DNA from: Solibacillus sp. FSL R5-0449
GTDB lineage: Bacteria > Bacillota > Bacilli > Bacillales_A > Planococcaceae
Assembly: GCF_037975215.1 (NCBI RefSeq)
Contig: NZ_CP150239.1
Coordinates: 3,262,001-3,326,000, forward strand
DNA: 64,000 bases
Reading direction: 5' to 3'
Both the position numbers and the translations under genes were made by a program. Positions 7,927 through 16,402 of this stretch are shown here, one piece after another. The stretch's first letter is position 1, and each line of letters opens with the position of its first letter. The notes under the pieces are model-generated. The model saw only the letters and a program-made list of their open reading frames with translations. It did not search any database and was not told the origin of the DNA.

Positions 7927-9447
7927 ATGGATCCACGAGTTGAGAAACGTTTAGGTTTAAAACAATTAGTAGATAAAGTTGTATCTGCTGAAGAAGCTGC
8001 TGCTTTAATCCAAGATGGCACAGTAGTAGGGATGTCAGGATTTACTCGCGCAGGTGACGCTAAAGTTGTACCAATGGCATTAGTAGAGCGCGCTAAAAAT
8101 GAAAAATTCAAAATTGATGTATATACAGGGGCTTCATTAGGTCCTGAAGTTGATAACTACCTGGCTGCTGCTGGCGTTATTAACAAACGCGGTCCTTTCC
8201 AAGGAGATGCGGTAATGCGCGGTTTAGTTAACAAAGACGAAATTTCTTATGTAGACGCACACCTTTCTCACAACGCTGAGTTAGTACGTCAAGGAATTAT
8301 CGGTCCTATTAAACACTTAATTTTAGAAGCAGTTGCTATTACAGAAGATGGCTTAATTATCCCATCTAACTCTGTAGGTAACTCTCCTATCTTCGCTGAG
8401 TATGCAGAGAATATTATTATCGAATTAAATATCTCTCATCCAGAAGCATTGATCGGTATTCACGACATTTATGTTCCAGGTGAACAAGGTAAGCGTGACG
8501 CGATCCCAATGACAAATGCTGAGCAACGTATCGGTGAAATCGGTATTAAAGTTGATCCAGCTAAAATTAAAGCAATCGTTATTTCTGAAGAGCCAGACGC
8601 TCCTTCATTAATCGTTCCTCCAGATGAGGAAACACAAACAATGGCAAACATTTTATTAGACTTCTTCCGTTCTGAAATCAAAGCGGGTCGTTTAACAAAT
8701 GAATTAATGCCATTACAATCAGGTGTAGGTTCTGTAGCAAACGCAGTATTAGACGGCTTTGCTGATGCAGAATTCGAAAACTTGGTAGTTGCTTCTGAAG
8801 TTTTACAAGATGCAGTATTCAACTTAATTGATGCTGGTAAAGTACGCTTTGCTGCTGCAACTTCTATTACACTTACAGAAGAATTACAGAAAAAAGTTTA
8901 CGGCAACTTAGAAAAGTATGCCGATAAAATTTGCTTACGTCCACAAGAAATCTCTAACCACCCAGAGCTTATCCGTCGTTTGGGCTTAATCTCAATCAAC
9001 ACTGCTCTTGAGTTAGATATTTATGGTAACGTAAACTCTACACACGTTTCAGGTACTAAAATGATGAACGGTATCGGCGGTTCTGGTGACTTCGCACGTA
9101 ACGCTCGTCTTGGTATCTTCGTAACGAAATCATACGCAAAAGGCGGCGCGATTTCTTCAATCGTACCAATGGTTTCTCACGTAGACCATACTGAACACGA
9201 TGTAGACGTAATTGTAACTGAACAAGGTATCGCTGATTTACGTGGACTTGCTCCAAAAGAGCGCGTAAAATTAATCATCGAAAACTGTGCTCACCCAGAT
9301 TTCAAAGAGCAGTTATGGGATTACTATAACCGCGCTTACGAAGCAACTGGCGGCGCGCACACTCCTCATATCTTAGAGGAAGCTTTATCTTGGCACGTTA
9401 ACCTTGCTAAAAACAAAACAATGAAAAAAGAAACAGCTAACGCTTAA
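7927..9447 (+). CDS. acetyl-CoA hydrolase/transferase family protein (succinyl-CoA:acetate CoA-transferase type)
   Basis: 506 aa, full family length (Ach1/ScpC/AarC/Cat1 group). These enzymes move CoA between acyl-CoA and a carboxylate such as acetate through a glutamyl-CoA intermediate. The expected catalytic glutamate is Glu-291 in SEVLQD. The oxyanion/CoA loops SGVGSVANAVLDGF and NGIGGSGDFARNA are also present, and EQGIADLRGL closes the domain. ATG 7927 has AGGGGAGGATTTATTA ahead. Single gene with a strong terminator. The upstream LytTR protein is the obvious candidate regulator. The exact acyl donor cannot be read from sequence. Confidence 0.9.
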   Translation: MDPRVEKRLGLKQLVDKVVSAEEAAALIQDGTVVGMSGFTRAGDAKVVPMALVERAKNEKFKIDVYTGASLGPEVDNYLAAAGVINKRGPFQGDAVMRGLVNKDEISYVDAHLSHNAELVRQGIIGPIKHLILEAVAITEDGLIIPSNSVGNSPIFAEYAENIIIELNISHPEALIGIHDIYVPGEQGKRDAIPMTNAEQRIGEIGIKVDPAKIKAIVISEEPDAPSLIVPPDEETQTMANILLDFFRSEIKAGRLTNELMPLQSGVGSVANAVLDGFADAEFENLVVASEVLQDAVFNLIDAGKVRFAAATSITLTEELQKKVYGNLEKYADKICLRPQEISNHPELIRRLGLISINTALELDIYGNVNSTHVSGTKMMNGIGGSGDFARNARLGIFVTKSYAKGGAISSIVPMVSHVDHTEHDVDVIVTEQGIADLRGLAPKERVKLIIENCAHPDFKEQLWDYYNRAYEATGGAHTPHILEEALSWHVNLAKNKTMKKETANA

Positions 9448-9461
9448 TCTTTATATATGTT

Positions 9462-9513
9462 AAAGGGTTTGTCTGAAACGATTTATTAACGTTTCAAGAC
9501 AAACCCTTTTTAA
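9462..9513 (+). terminator. long terminator after CoA transferase gene
   Basis: Stem of about 19 bp, AAAGGGTTTGTCTGAAACG pairing with CGTTTCAAGACAAACCCTTT (one bulge), followed by T-run. Confidence 0.93.
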
Positions 9514-9533
9514 TTGCTAACCACAAAAAATAT

Positions 9534-9559
9534 AAAAAAAGGCGGCTAATTTCCCGCCT
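9534..9559 (-). terminator. terminator after small lysine-rich protein gene
   Basis: AGGCGG / CCGCCT stem; on the minus strand it is followed by seven T. Confidence 0.85.
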
Positions 9560-9589
9560 GCCTTGTTTTTATATAAAGGATCGGACTGC

Positions 9590-9997
9590 TTATGCACGTT
9601 TGTCCTGTTCATGGTTGTAATATTCCAGTGTTGTTTGACCGCCTTCTTCAACCATTTGGTTACCCTCTAAAGTATGGTCTGATACTTCTCCAGCTGTCGA
9701 TGCAACTTCCTCCAGTGATTCTTTCTTGTAATCATCTTTCCCGACTGAAGCTGATTTCGCAACATTTGTATCCAAATCACCAGTTGATGATGGATGTGCA
9801 TCTTCATTACTGTAACCAGCAGATTTGCCTTGAACTTTCTCCATCAAGCCCTGCACGCCACCGCTTTCGTTTACTTTTCCTTTTGCTTTATTCAAATAAT
9901 CCATTGCTTTATCACGATTTTCCTTTTTACTTAAAAATGAAGCGGCACCCGCTAATAATCCTGCAACTACAACGCCTTTACCTTTTAATTTAGCCAT
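9590..9997 (-). CDS. small hydrophilic protein, general-stress-like, 135 aa
   Basis: Starts MAKLKGKGVVVAGLLAGAAS, a short hydrophobic glycine/alanine segment like that of YtxH-type proteins, followed by a lysine-rich helix and a long charged, probably disordered tail (residues about 40-135). ATG 9997 is preceded by AGGAGGTAATATTATT. Monocistronic. The open frame on the opposite strand over the same bases is a shadow. Function unknown; the composition suggests stress tolerance, but I cannot confirm it. Confidence 0.75.
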   Translation of the reverse strand: MAKLKGKGVVVAGLLAGAASFLSKKENRDKAMDYLNKAKGKVNESGGVQGLMEKVQGKSAGYSNEDAHPSSTGDLDTNVAKSASVGKDDYKKESLEEVASTAGEVSDHTLEGNQMVEEGGQTTLEYYNHEQDKRA

Positions 9998-10150
9998 AAT
10001 AATATTACCTCCTATTTCGGAATTTAATTTCCCTTTTCATATAAATTAATATACCCTGCGAAATTCTTTTAAAACATTCGGTGTTATAGGATTAAAAACT
10101 ACCTGAATTGGATAAATATATATAAATAAAAAAATAAAGGAGTGGTCGCT

Positions 10151-10255
10151 ATGTTCCACAACAAAGAAATTACATATAAAGGTACCGAAATCCTTTCGCT
10201 TCTCGGTGTTTCCGCAGTAGTTACAGCTCTGATTTCATTATTTGTAGGTTTTTAA
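10151..10255 (+). CDS. 34-aa single-pass membrane peptide
   Basis: ATG 10151 follows AAAGGAGTGGTCGCT, a strong ribosome site. The peptide starts MFHNKEITYKGTEI, then one hydrophobic helix SLLGVSAVVTALISLFVGF to the end. A terminator lies about 45 bp after the stop, so this is a complete small transcription unit. Size and topology resemble small membrane peptides of stress or toxin type. No partner antisense RNA was identified. Family unknown. Confidence 0.65.
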   Translation: MFHNKEITYKGTEILSLLGVSAVVTALISLFVGF

Positions 10256-10297
10256 TTAACATGCTATTAAAACAAAATAAAGTTATAATTCCATAAT

Positions 10298-10334
10298 AAA
10301 ACACGATTTTCTAAAAAAAGAAAATCGTGTTTTT
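10298..10334. terminator. bidirectional terminator
   Basis: AAAACACGATTTTC / GAAAATCGTGTTTT stem with A-rich loop between the 34-aa gene and the convergent GNAT gene. Confidence 0.88.
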
Positions 10335-10343
10335 TGTATATTG

Positions 10344-10625
10344 CTATACTTTTACATCGTCATACGCATCGCTTTTTTGGAATGAAGAAACGACATATGA
10401 ACAAAGGGCATTCATTTTGTAATTGTTTTCCCGTGCATAATCCGCAGCAGCATCTAAAAGCTTTTTGGCTACCCCTTGACCGCGCAGTACATCAGAAACA
10501 TACGTATGATCCATATTCATGACACCATCACGTAAAAACCAGGTAATCTCAGCAACACGTTGACCGTCCTTTTCATATTCCAAAGCACCATAGTTGTTCC
10601 CTTTGTCTTTATAAATAAATTCCAT
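10344..10625 (-). CDS. small GNAT family N-acetyltransferase (YidJ-like)
   Basis: 93 aa, the length of the minimal COG2388-type acetyltransferases. Has the acetyl-CoA binding block VSDVLRGQGVAKKLLDAAADYA (V-x-x-x-x-R-G-x-G form) and the conserved HTYVSD before it; C-terminal half has ALCSYV. ATG 10625 is preceded by AGAAGGAGGGAGAAAT. Substrate unknown for the family. Single gene. Confidence 0.85.
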   Translation of the reverse strand: MEFIYKDKGNNYGALEYEKDGQRVAEITWFLRDGVMNMDHTYVSDVLRGQGVAKKLLDAAADYARENNYKMNALCSYVVSSFQKSDAYDDVKV

Positions 10626-10683
10626 ATTTCTCCCTCCTTCTGTACTTCACAATATACCATAATTTGAATTTTCAATAAAAATA

Positions 10684-10709
10684 AAAGCACCCGAATTTAT
10701 GAGTGCTTT
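10684..10709 (-). terminator. terminator after ypuA-like gene
   Basis: AAAGCACCC / GAGTGCTTT stem with T-rich tail on the minus strand. Confidence 0.8.
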
Positions 10710-10724
10710 CACTGAACGACTATT

Positions 10725-11639
10725 TTATTTGAACCAGGATGAAATGGTATTGATTAAATTATTGAAGAAGTTTTTGACGCTTTGCCAAAATCCTTCATCC
10801 TCTAATATCGCCCCGAACTTTTCATCGAATTTTGCCGTTAAATCCGAAAGCTGTGATGATAATTTACCGAAGTCGATATTTAAATTACTAATTCGGTTCA
10901 TTAAATCCACTAAAAGCTGACGGTCTTTTTCACTTAAATTGATTTGCAGTTTGTTCAATTGTTCTTCAACAATTTGCTGAACTTCTTCTTTTGTTCCCGG
11001 TTTATTTTCTGCAATAGCTTTTTTAATTTCTGTTAATAATTCAGAAACTTGTGCATCTGAAACGCCTGCCGATTCAGCAATTGATGTAGCAACGGATAAT
11101 TCGTCATTTGCAACATCTGTACGCTCGATATCTAATGTCTCACCTGTTTTTGCTTCATATGCTTTGTATATCCCGACTAATGCCGAGTGACCTGTTACCG
11201 GTTTTGGTGCAGCAATTTCCACAATCGCATCTTCAATACCTGCTGTTAACATGGCATTTGCATACATTTCCGATGTTACCTGTGTAATATTATCTGGTGT
11301 TACGATACTAATCGTAAGTCCTTTACCAGCATCTTGACGCGTAATTTTAGCAGATGAAAACATGCGTGAACTTGGGTTACTATCTTTTATATATTTAGCT
11401 AAATCCTGTCCTGAAATTGTAATTTCATCTACTTCTGATTCCTGATCTACACGTAAAGCAGTTTTCACTAATTCCTTTTCATCAGCAGATAAATTGCTTC
11501 CATAAACAACGATTGGTACACCGAGCTTTTCATTGATTGGATTTTTTTGTTCTGTAGTAGCCGCAGAAGCGCTCATTGGTAAAACGAAAGAAATCAATAA
11601 AGCGAATGCTGCGATGACTGCCATCCATTTTTGTCTCAT
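10725..11639 (-). CDS. DUF1002 family secreted protein (YpuA-like)
   Basis: 304 aa with a clear Sec signal peptide (MRQKWMAVIAAFALLISFV, cleavage probably after ASA near residue 26). The body matches the DUF1002/YpuA pattern: GVPIVVYGSNLSADEK, ITRQDAGKGLTISIVTPDNIT, TGHSALVGIYKAYE. The C-terminal 90 residues are predicted coiled coil (LNKLQINLSEKDRQLLVDL and on) and end in an amphipathic Phe/Trp-rich helix that could touch the membrane. ATG 11639 has AAAGGGGGATATACAA ahead. Function unknown; B. subtilis ypuA is an envelope-stress responsive gene. Confidence 0.88.
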   Translation of the reverse strand: MRQKWMAVIAAFALLISFVLPMSASAATTEQKNPINEKLGVPIVVYGSNLSADEKELVKTALRVDQESEVDEITISGQDLAKYIKDSNPSSRMFSSAKITRQDAGKGLTISIVTPDNITQVTSEMYANAMLTAGIEDAIVEIAAPKPVTGHSALVGIYKAYEAKTGETLDIERTDVANDELSVATSIAESAGVSDAQVSELLTEIKKAIAENKPGTKEEVQQIVEEQLNKLQINLSEKDRQLLVDLMNRISNLNIDFGKLSSQLSDLTAKFDEKFGAILEDEGFWQSVKNFFNNLINTISSWFK

Positions 11640-11707
11640 TTGTATATCCCCCTTTGCGAATGTATATATTGTCCAACTTTGCTATACATTCTTTAAATAA
11701 TACGAAT

Positions 11708-11748
11708 AAAAAAAGTAAAAGGTTTCATATGTATTTCCCCTTTTACTT
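11708..11748 (-). terminator. terminator after cvfB
   Basis: AAGTAAAAGG / CCTTTTACTT stem, then a T-run on the minus strand. Ends the mntR-cvfB unit. Confidence 0.85.
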
Positions 11749-11758
11749 ATATTTGTAT

Positions 11759-12616
11759 CTAAACGATTTCTGTCCAGCCGTCTTTTTGCGTAATTTTGCG
11801 TGCTTTCATTAAAGTACCTAGTGCACGTTTAAACGAACCTTTACTCATATTGAACATTTCGGATATTTCCTCTGGTGTTGACTTATCGCCAAATGGCATC
11901 TTTCCACCGACACTTTCCAAATAGGCGAAGATTTTTTCCGCATCATCACCTAAACGCTCATGTTTTCGGGGTAAGAATGAGCCGTTCAACGAGCCATCTT
12001 CCTTCACATCAATAATGCGCACTTGCACTTCTTGTCCTAGACGTGGCTCAGCTTTCATTTCCGATTCGTGTACGAAAATACGATAAGGGTTTTCAACGCC
12101 TAATAAAAACGAACCTACCGGTAATAGACGGTATGGTCGAGCTGTAATGTTTTTATTGAACATATCTTCTGCTGCGCCTTCAAACATGTCATTAACCTTT
12201 TCTTCTGTAATTAAACGACCGAATAAATCCCCGTTGCGATCTGTTCGTAATGTAATATACAAATGATCTCCCGCTTCCGGCCACACTTCTTCAATTGCAG
12301 GTAAGTCTTCAGCACGCACTAATACTTCGCGGGAAGTACCAATATCACAGAAAGCCCCTTCTTTTGTCACTTTCAACACTCGTGCCCAACCATAATCCGC
12401 TTCTGTAATATGCGGAATGGCTGTCGTTGCCTGAAGGTCTCCACGACGGTCCGTATAAAGGAAAACTTTTAAAACATCGCCGATTGCAATTTCTTCTATT
12501 ACATCTGATGCATTTAAAGGAATTTCCAACTCACCATTCGTTAAAATATAACGTGACCCTTGCTCTTCCAATACCGTTAATTCCACAACTTGTCCTGATT
12601 TTATTAATTGATTCAT
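11759..12616 (-). CDS. cvfB: S1 RNA-binding domain protein CvfB (YitL-like)
   Basis: About 285 aa with tandem S1-like OB folds (for example YGWARVLKVTKEGAFCDIG near residues 75-95) and a C-terminal winged helix (TPEEISEMFNMSKGSFKRAL). CvfB binds RNA and affects virulence-gene expression in Staphylococcus aureus. There are two adjacent ATG codons; GGAG is 3 nt from the first (12619) and 6 nt from the second (12616), so I take the second. It starts 26 bp after mntR and should be co-transcribed with it, ending at the terminator downstream. Confidence 0.88.
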   Translation of the reverse strand: MNQLIKSGQVVELTVLEEQGSRYILTNGELEIPLNASDVIEEIAIGDVLKVFLYTDRRGDLQATTAIPHITEADYGWARVLKVTKEGAFCDIGTSREVLVRAEDLPAIEEVWPEAGDHLYITLRTDRNGDLFGRLITEEKVNDMFEGAAEDMFNKNITARPYRLLPVGSFLLGVENPYRIFVHESEMKAEPRLGQEVQVRIIDVKEDGSLNGSFLPRKHERLGDDAEKIFAYLESVGGKMPFGDKSTPEEISEMFNMSKGSFKRALGTLMKARKITQKDGWTEIV

Positions 12617-12642
12617 CATATTCTCCTTTTTCTAGTCAATCA

Positions 12643-13062
12643 TTACATACTATGATTTGATTTCATTTCTTCCAGCTTCTTGGTCAATTGAGGCTCTTCT
12701 TCTAAAAGCTGGACCAGATCTGCAATGCGATCAATGGAATTCCAGCTCAAGTGATGTTCAATACCTTCAACGTCTTCATATATACGTTCTTCATCAACCC
12801 CTATTAAACGCAAAAATTGTTCCAGCAAATCATGTCGCTGAACAAGTCTCTTTCCTAACTTTTGCCCTTTTGGCGTTAATGTTAAGCCTCTATATTTTTC
12901 ATATATTAAATAGCCGTCTTTATCCAATTTCTGCACCATTTTTGTAACGGAGGAAGGTAGAACAGATAAAGCTTCAGCAATATCGGACACACGTGCATAC
13001 CCTTTATGTTCAATTAGTAGATAAATTTGTTCAATGTGGTCCTCCATGCTAGGTGTTGGCAT
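12643..13062 (-). CDS. mntR: manganese-responsive transcriptional repressor MntR (DtxR family)
   Basis: 139 aa. The N-terminal winged helix ([40 protein letters not shown]) and the dimer/metal domain ([31 protein letters not shown]) read almost word for word as Bacillus MntR. Metal ligands expected in the family are visible: Asp in SMED, the Glu and His residues of EGIEHH, and His in RHDLLE. ATG 13062 has GAGAGGGAACAGCT ahead; the frame to 13083 is not needed. Represses Mn(II) uptake when Mn is plentiful. The transporter genes are not in this window. Confidence 0.95.
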   Translation of the reverse strand: MPTPSMEDHIEQIYLLIEHKGYARVSDIAEALSVLPSSVTKMVQKLDKDGYLIYEKYRGLTLTPKGQKLGKRLVQRHDLLEQFLRLIGVDEERIYEDVEGIEHHLSWNSIDRIADLVQLLEEEPQLTKKLEEMKSNHSM

Positions 13063-13159
13063 AGCTGTTCCCTCTCTTTCCAATTGCTTCTTTCAGTTTA
13101 CTACAATTTCACGCAAAAAGTTAACTGAAAACAGTAAACGCTTAAATTACATTGACTCA

Positions 13160-13250
13160 TTCCATAACGATTCGGCTATCGCAAGACAGGAAGCAGGTTA
13201 GTCCGTCATTTCCGTGAATTACGGCTTATACAAACAGCTTCCTACGCTAA
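13160..13250. other. unexplained structured intergenic element
   Basis: Between mntR and the comFB-like gene. Arms AGGAAGC (13189-13195) and GCTTCCT (13241-13247) enclose a second small dyad CCGTGAATTACGG. It is noticeably richer in GC than its surroundings. No ORF runs through it. It could be part of the mntR leader, a small RNA or a degenerate repeat copy. Confidence 0.35.
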
Positions 13251-13263
13251 AAGGCATTAAAAG

Positions 13264-13304
13264 AAAAAGGCTATTGCAATTAGTATGCCCCTAATTGAAT
13301 AACC
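13264..13304 (-). terminator. terminator-like hairpin after comFB-like gene
   Basis: GGTTATTCAATTA / TAATTGCAATAGCC (minus-strand reading, one bulge) followed by TTTTTCTTTT. Confidence 0.7.
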
Positions 13305-13374
13305 TCTTCCTTTTACCTTTTATAAAACTTGCTCGTAACTACTTATATACATAAAGAATGCATTGAATCATTTC

Positions 13375-13662
13375 TTATGGATGTTTAGGATATTGTTTAA
13401 CAATGTGAAGGGCACGGATAATCTGTTTGTTGATTTCCTCAAGATTTTCCGGTGTGCTCATTTGTTTAAATACAGCATCTCTCGTTTCGTTTGAAGTAAC
13501 ATAACGAGCCGGCAATACATTTAAAACAATTGCATTCACATCCATCTCACATTGTTCACAATGACAAAATGTTTGATATTCAACGCCATGCAGCAGAAAA
13601 CTTACAAGCCCTTTTACAATTTCTTCTGTTACATTTACTAATATAATACCTGACATTGTCAT
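13375..13662 (-). CDS. late competence protein ComFB family
   Basis: About 95 aa. The cysteine-rich block FCHCEQCEMDVNAIVLNVLPARYVTS is the hallmark of the ComFB family, whose B. subtilis member lies in the comF competence operon but has no proven role. Here it stands alone, away from comFA/comFC. GAGGCGAAAG supports ATG 13662 as start; ATG 13674 overlaps that site and ATG 13656 is also possible. The CxC-x2-C arrangement could bind a metal. Confidence 0.8.
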   Translation of the reverse strand: MTMSGIILVNVTEEIVKGLVSFLLHGVEYQTFCHCEQCEMDVNAIVLNVLPARYVTSNETRDAVFKQMSTPENLEEINKQIIRALHIVKQYPKHP

Positions 13663-13872
13663 CTTTCGCCTCATTTATAAAACTGGATTCTCTTCTATAA
13701 TCATATAACGCAAAGTAATTTAACTCAAACATTTCGATTAGAATATGTGACTTTTTTACTTTTGAATTAAAAACTATACCTCTATATTTTAGCTTACTTT
13801 ATAAATATCAGTATACTACTTTCTGCCTTTAGTAAACTCATCAAATTAAGCGCAAAAAATGCATCCAGAAAT

Positions 13873-13910
13873 TAAAACACCCTTTTTCTCGTTGAAAAAG
13901 GGTGTTTTAC
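13873..13910 (-). terminator. terminator after penicillin acylase family gene
   Basis: AAAACACCCTTTTTC / GAAAAAGGGTGTTTT near-perfect stem with T-tail on the minus strand. Confidence 0.92.
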
Positions 13911-13912
13911 TT

Positions 13913-16324
13913 CTATTCGGCTTTTAAAATTAACTCGTACTTCGTATTAATATCGCCATTAATATTTGTTTTATGGTAACGGCCGTATACCCAGTTTGAA
14001 ACTTGGTTGTCGTACCATTTTGACTTCACATGTCCACTTTGTCCTGGACCTACAATGTGATGTGCTGTATTTAAATTATCCAAGTCTGCAACAAAACGCC
14101 ACGATGCACCGTGATTTACATTTCCGCTGCCATCTTCGGAAGCTGCCTGTACGGTAACACTAGACCCGCCAACCGGCAGTTTTTCAGGGTTGACATAGTC
14201 CGCTAAAAAGTCCGACGCACTTGCTAATGGATGTTTAAATGTAAGCTGATTATAGCTGCCCCATTTCCATTTTGAAACGGATGTCCCGTATTTACCTTTA
14301 ATCTTCGTTACAGCATCCTCGAAGGCAGTATATACGAATTTATCCAGTCCGCCTTCTTCTGTAATCCAGACACCCGAATTACCTGCATATGCATCACGCA
14401 GCATTTGGTCTGTAATTTGCGATTTGCCAGGCATTAATTTATACACATCTTCCGGCATTGCATCCTGGAACAATGCTTTTTCCATGTTTTCGATTAAGAA
14501 ATGGTACACAAGTGGTGCGCCTTGGTCTTTGTCATCGTAATACTCCCATTCTTCCAGAAGCGTAATGACATTTTTGTACTTACCATCTTGATCTTGAGCT
14601 TTAATCGTTTCAAGCAAGTCTGGTAAAAATTCTACTGCATGCAAATTCTTCTTATCCATTTGCATACCTTTCATTTCCGCAACAGAAAGCTTTAATAATT
14701 CACCTGTTTCCTCATCATACATCGGTGTTTTAATCATCTCTACGATTCGCTCATATCGATAAGGCTGTGCCCAAAGATTCGAAATATGGTAAGGGTATTC
14801 CTCGCCTACCACTTGATTGTTCGCTGTTGCAATAAAGCCTTCTTCCGGATTAATAACCGTTGGCAGCTCATCAAATGGAATATAGCTTTCCCAGCCGTAT
14901 TCCGAAGAGTTACCTGGTACCGGTAATGAACCTGTACCTTGTTTACGGATTGGTACTAGACCATTTGCTTTGTATGCAATTGTTCCATCAGTTGAAGCAA
15001 ACACAAAGTTTTGTGCCGGTGCTTTAAAGTCTTCTAGTGCAACTTCGAACTCTTCCCAATTTGTCGCTTTATTGAAGCCTAGAACTGCTTTTAATTCCTG
15101 TGTTGATTGCAGTGCTGTCCACTGCATAGAGAATTGCTCTTTCATCTCAGTATCTTTCAGCATAATATTAGAGATGACTGGACCGTGGCGTGTCTCCACA
15201 ACTTCAAAGTCAACCGTTTCACCGTCTTTTACTTTGATCGGCTCTTGTCGTACAGTTGCCTCTTCCCATTCACCGTCATACTCAAATTCATACGGGTTTT
15301 CCGGGTTTGGTGTTTCAATATATAAATCTTGCACATCCGGGTTCACATTTGTTACACCCCATGCAATCTCTTCGTTATGTCCAAGAATAATTCCAGGAAT
15401 CCCTGCAAAAATGACACCACTAACATTTTGTTCAGGTGATTGCAGATGCATTTGATACCATACAGATGGCGTGCTTAATCCTAGATGCGGATCATCTGCA
15501 AGTAATGGTTTACCTGATTTTGTCAGGTCACCGCTTATAACCCAGTTATTACTGCCGTTATGTTCTGACGGCAAATAATCCGTTGGAATGGCGCTTGCAA
15601 TATCCGTTTCAAGATTTAAATTTGCCTCAATAATTGATTGAGCGTTTTCAGGGTATTCTACAAATAATTCTTCAGCTTGTTCTTTTGTATAATTCTGCAT
15701 TGCCCATGAACGGAAAGCCTGCTGATTCCAGTTTCCGCCTAAGTCATATGCCATGTATTTTCCGATTGTCAATGAATCAATCGGTGACCAAGCTTCAGGT
15801 GTATACCCAAGTAATTTGAATTCATATGAAAGTTTGCTTGTACCTTTTACTTCATCGATAAAAGCATTTACCCCATCCGCATACCATTCAAGAATTTGTT
15901 TTGACTGTGCATCATAGTCATCCCATGATAACTCTGCAGCCTGTCGTAAACTGAATGTACGGAAAAACTTATCTGTATTTACCGCAGATTCCCCTACTAC
16001 CTCAGCTAAAGTACCACTTGCTTGACGGCGTGCCAAATCCATTTGGAATAAACGATCCTGTGCCTGGACATAGCCTTGAGCACGATAAAGATCTGCATCG
16101 GACTTGGCCACAATATGCGGTACTCCTACACCATCTCTCGTAACTTCCACATCATCATCTAAAATGGATACTGCAAGTTCACCTTCAATGACAGGTTTAG
16201 AATTGGATACGTATAAGTGCAATCCTGCTACCGCCGCACCACCTATAATAATTAAAATCCCGACTGCCCAAATGGCGATGTTTATAAATTTGCGCCATTT
16301 TGACTTTTTCGCCTGTTGTGCCAT
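13913..16324 (-). CDS. penicillin acylase family protein (Ntn hydrolase)
   Basis: 803 aa. Basic N-terminus and one membrane helix (about residues 12-38) anchor it outside the membrane. The catalytic N-terminal serine, exposed by self-cleavage, is expected at Ser-258 in HNGSNNW; conserved DDPHLGLSTPSVWYQ follows. The family hydrolyses amide bonds of beta-lactams, acyl-homoserine lactones or other acylated amines; the natural substrate here is unknown. ATG 16324 is set by GAGGTGGAATTT; the frame to 16354 runs through that ribosome site. The gap of 78 bp to the nuclease gene upstream shows no terminator, so read-through is likely. Confidence 0.9.
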   Translation of the reverse strand: MAQQAKKSKWRKFINIAIWAVGILIIIGGAAVAGLHLYVSNSKPVIEGELAVSILDDDVEVTRDGVGVPHIVAKSDADLYRAQGYVQAQDRLFQMDLARRQASGTLAEVVGESAVNTDKFFRTFSLRQAAELSWDDYDAQSKQILEWYADGVNAFIDEVKGTSKLSYEFKLLGYTPEAWSPIDSLTIGKYMAYDLGGNWNQQAFRSWAMQNYTKEQAEELFVEYPENAQSIIEANLNLETDIASAIPTDYLPSEHNGSNNWVISGDLTKSGKPLLADDPHLGLSTPSVWYQMHLQSPEQNVSGVIFAGIPGIILGHNEEIAWGVTNVNPDVQDLYIETPNPENPYEFEYDGEWEEATVRQEPIKVKDGETVDFEVVETRHGPVISNIMLKDTEMKEQFSMQWTALQSTQELKAVLGFNKATNWEEFEVALEDFKAPAQNFVFASTDGTIAYKANGLVPIRKQGTGSLPVPGNSSEYGWESYIPFDELPTVINPEEGFIATANNQVVGEEYPYHISNLWAQPYRYERIVEMIKTPMYDEETGELLKLSVAEMKGMQMDKKNLHAVEFLPDLLETIKAQDQDGKYKNVITLLEEWEYYDDKDQGAPLVYHFLIENMEKALFQDAMPEDVYKLMPGKSQITDQMLRDAYAGNSGVWITEEGGLDKFVYTAFEDAVTKIKGKYGTSVSKWKWGSYNQLTFKHPLASASDFLADYVNPEKLPVGGSSVTVQAASEDGSGNVNHGASWRFVADLDNLNTAHHIVGPGQSGHVKSKWYDNQVSNWVYGRYHKTNINGDINTKYELILKAE

Positions 16325-16402
16325 AAATTCCACCTCTTTTTTTCTCTTTTTCACAAAGCTTTAATATGCTGCAAAAGTTCTGTTTCTATTAGTCTATTCA
16401 TC

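Noticed and set aside
9592-9993. 133-aa open frame opposite the small stress-like gene
   Set aside because: Antisense shadow of a gene with a strong ribosome site and terminator; no ribosome site of its own.
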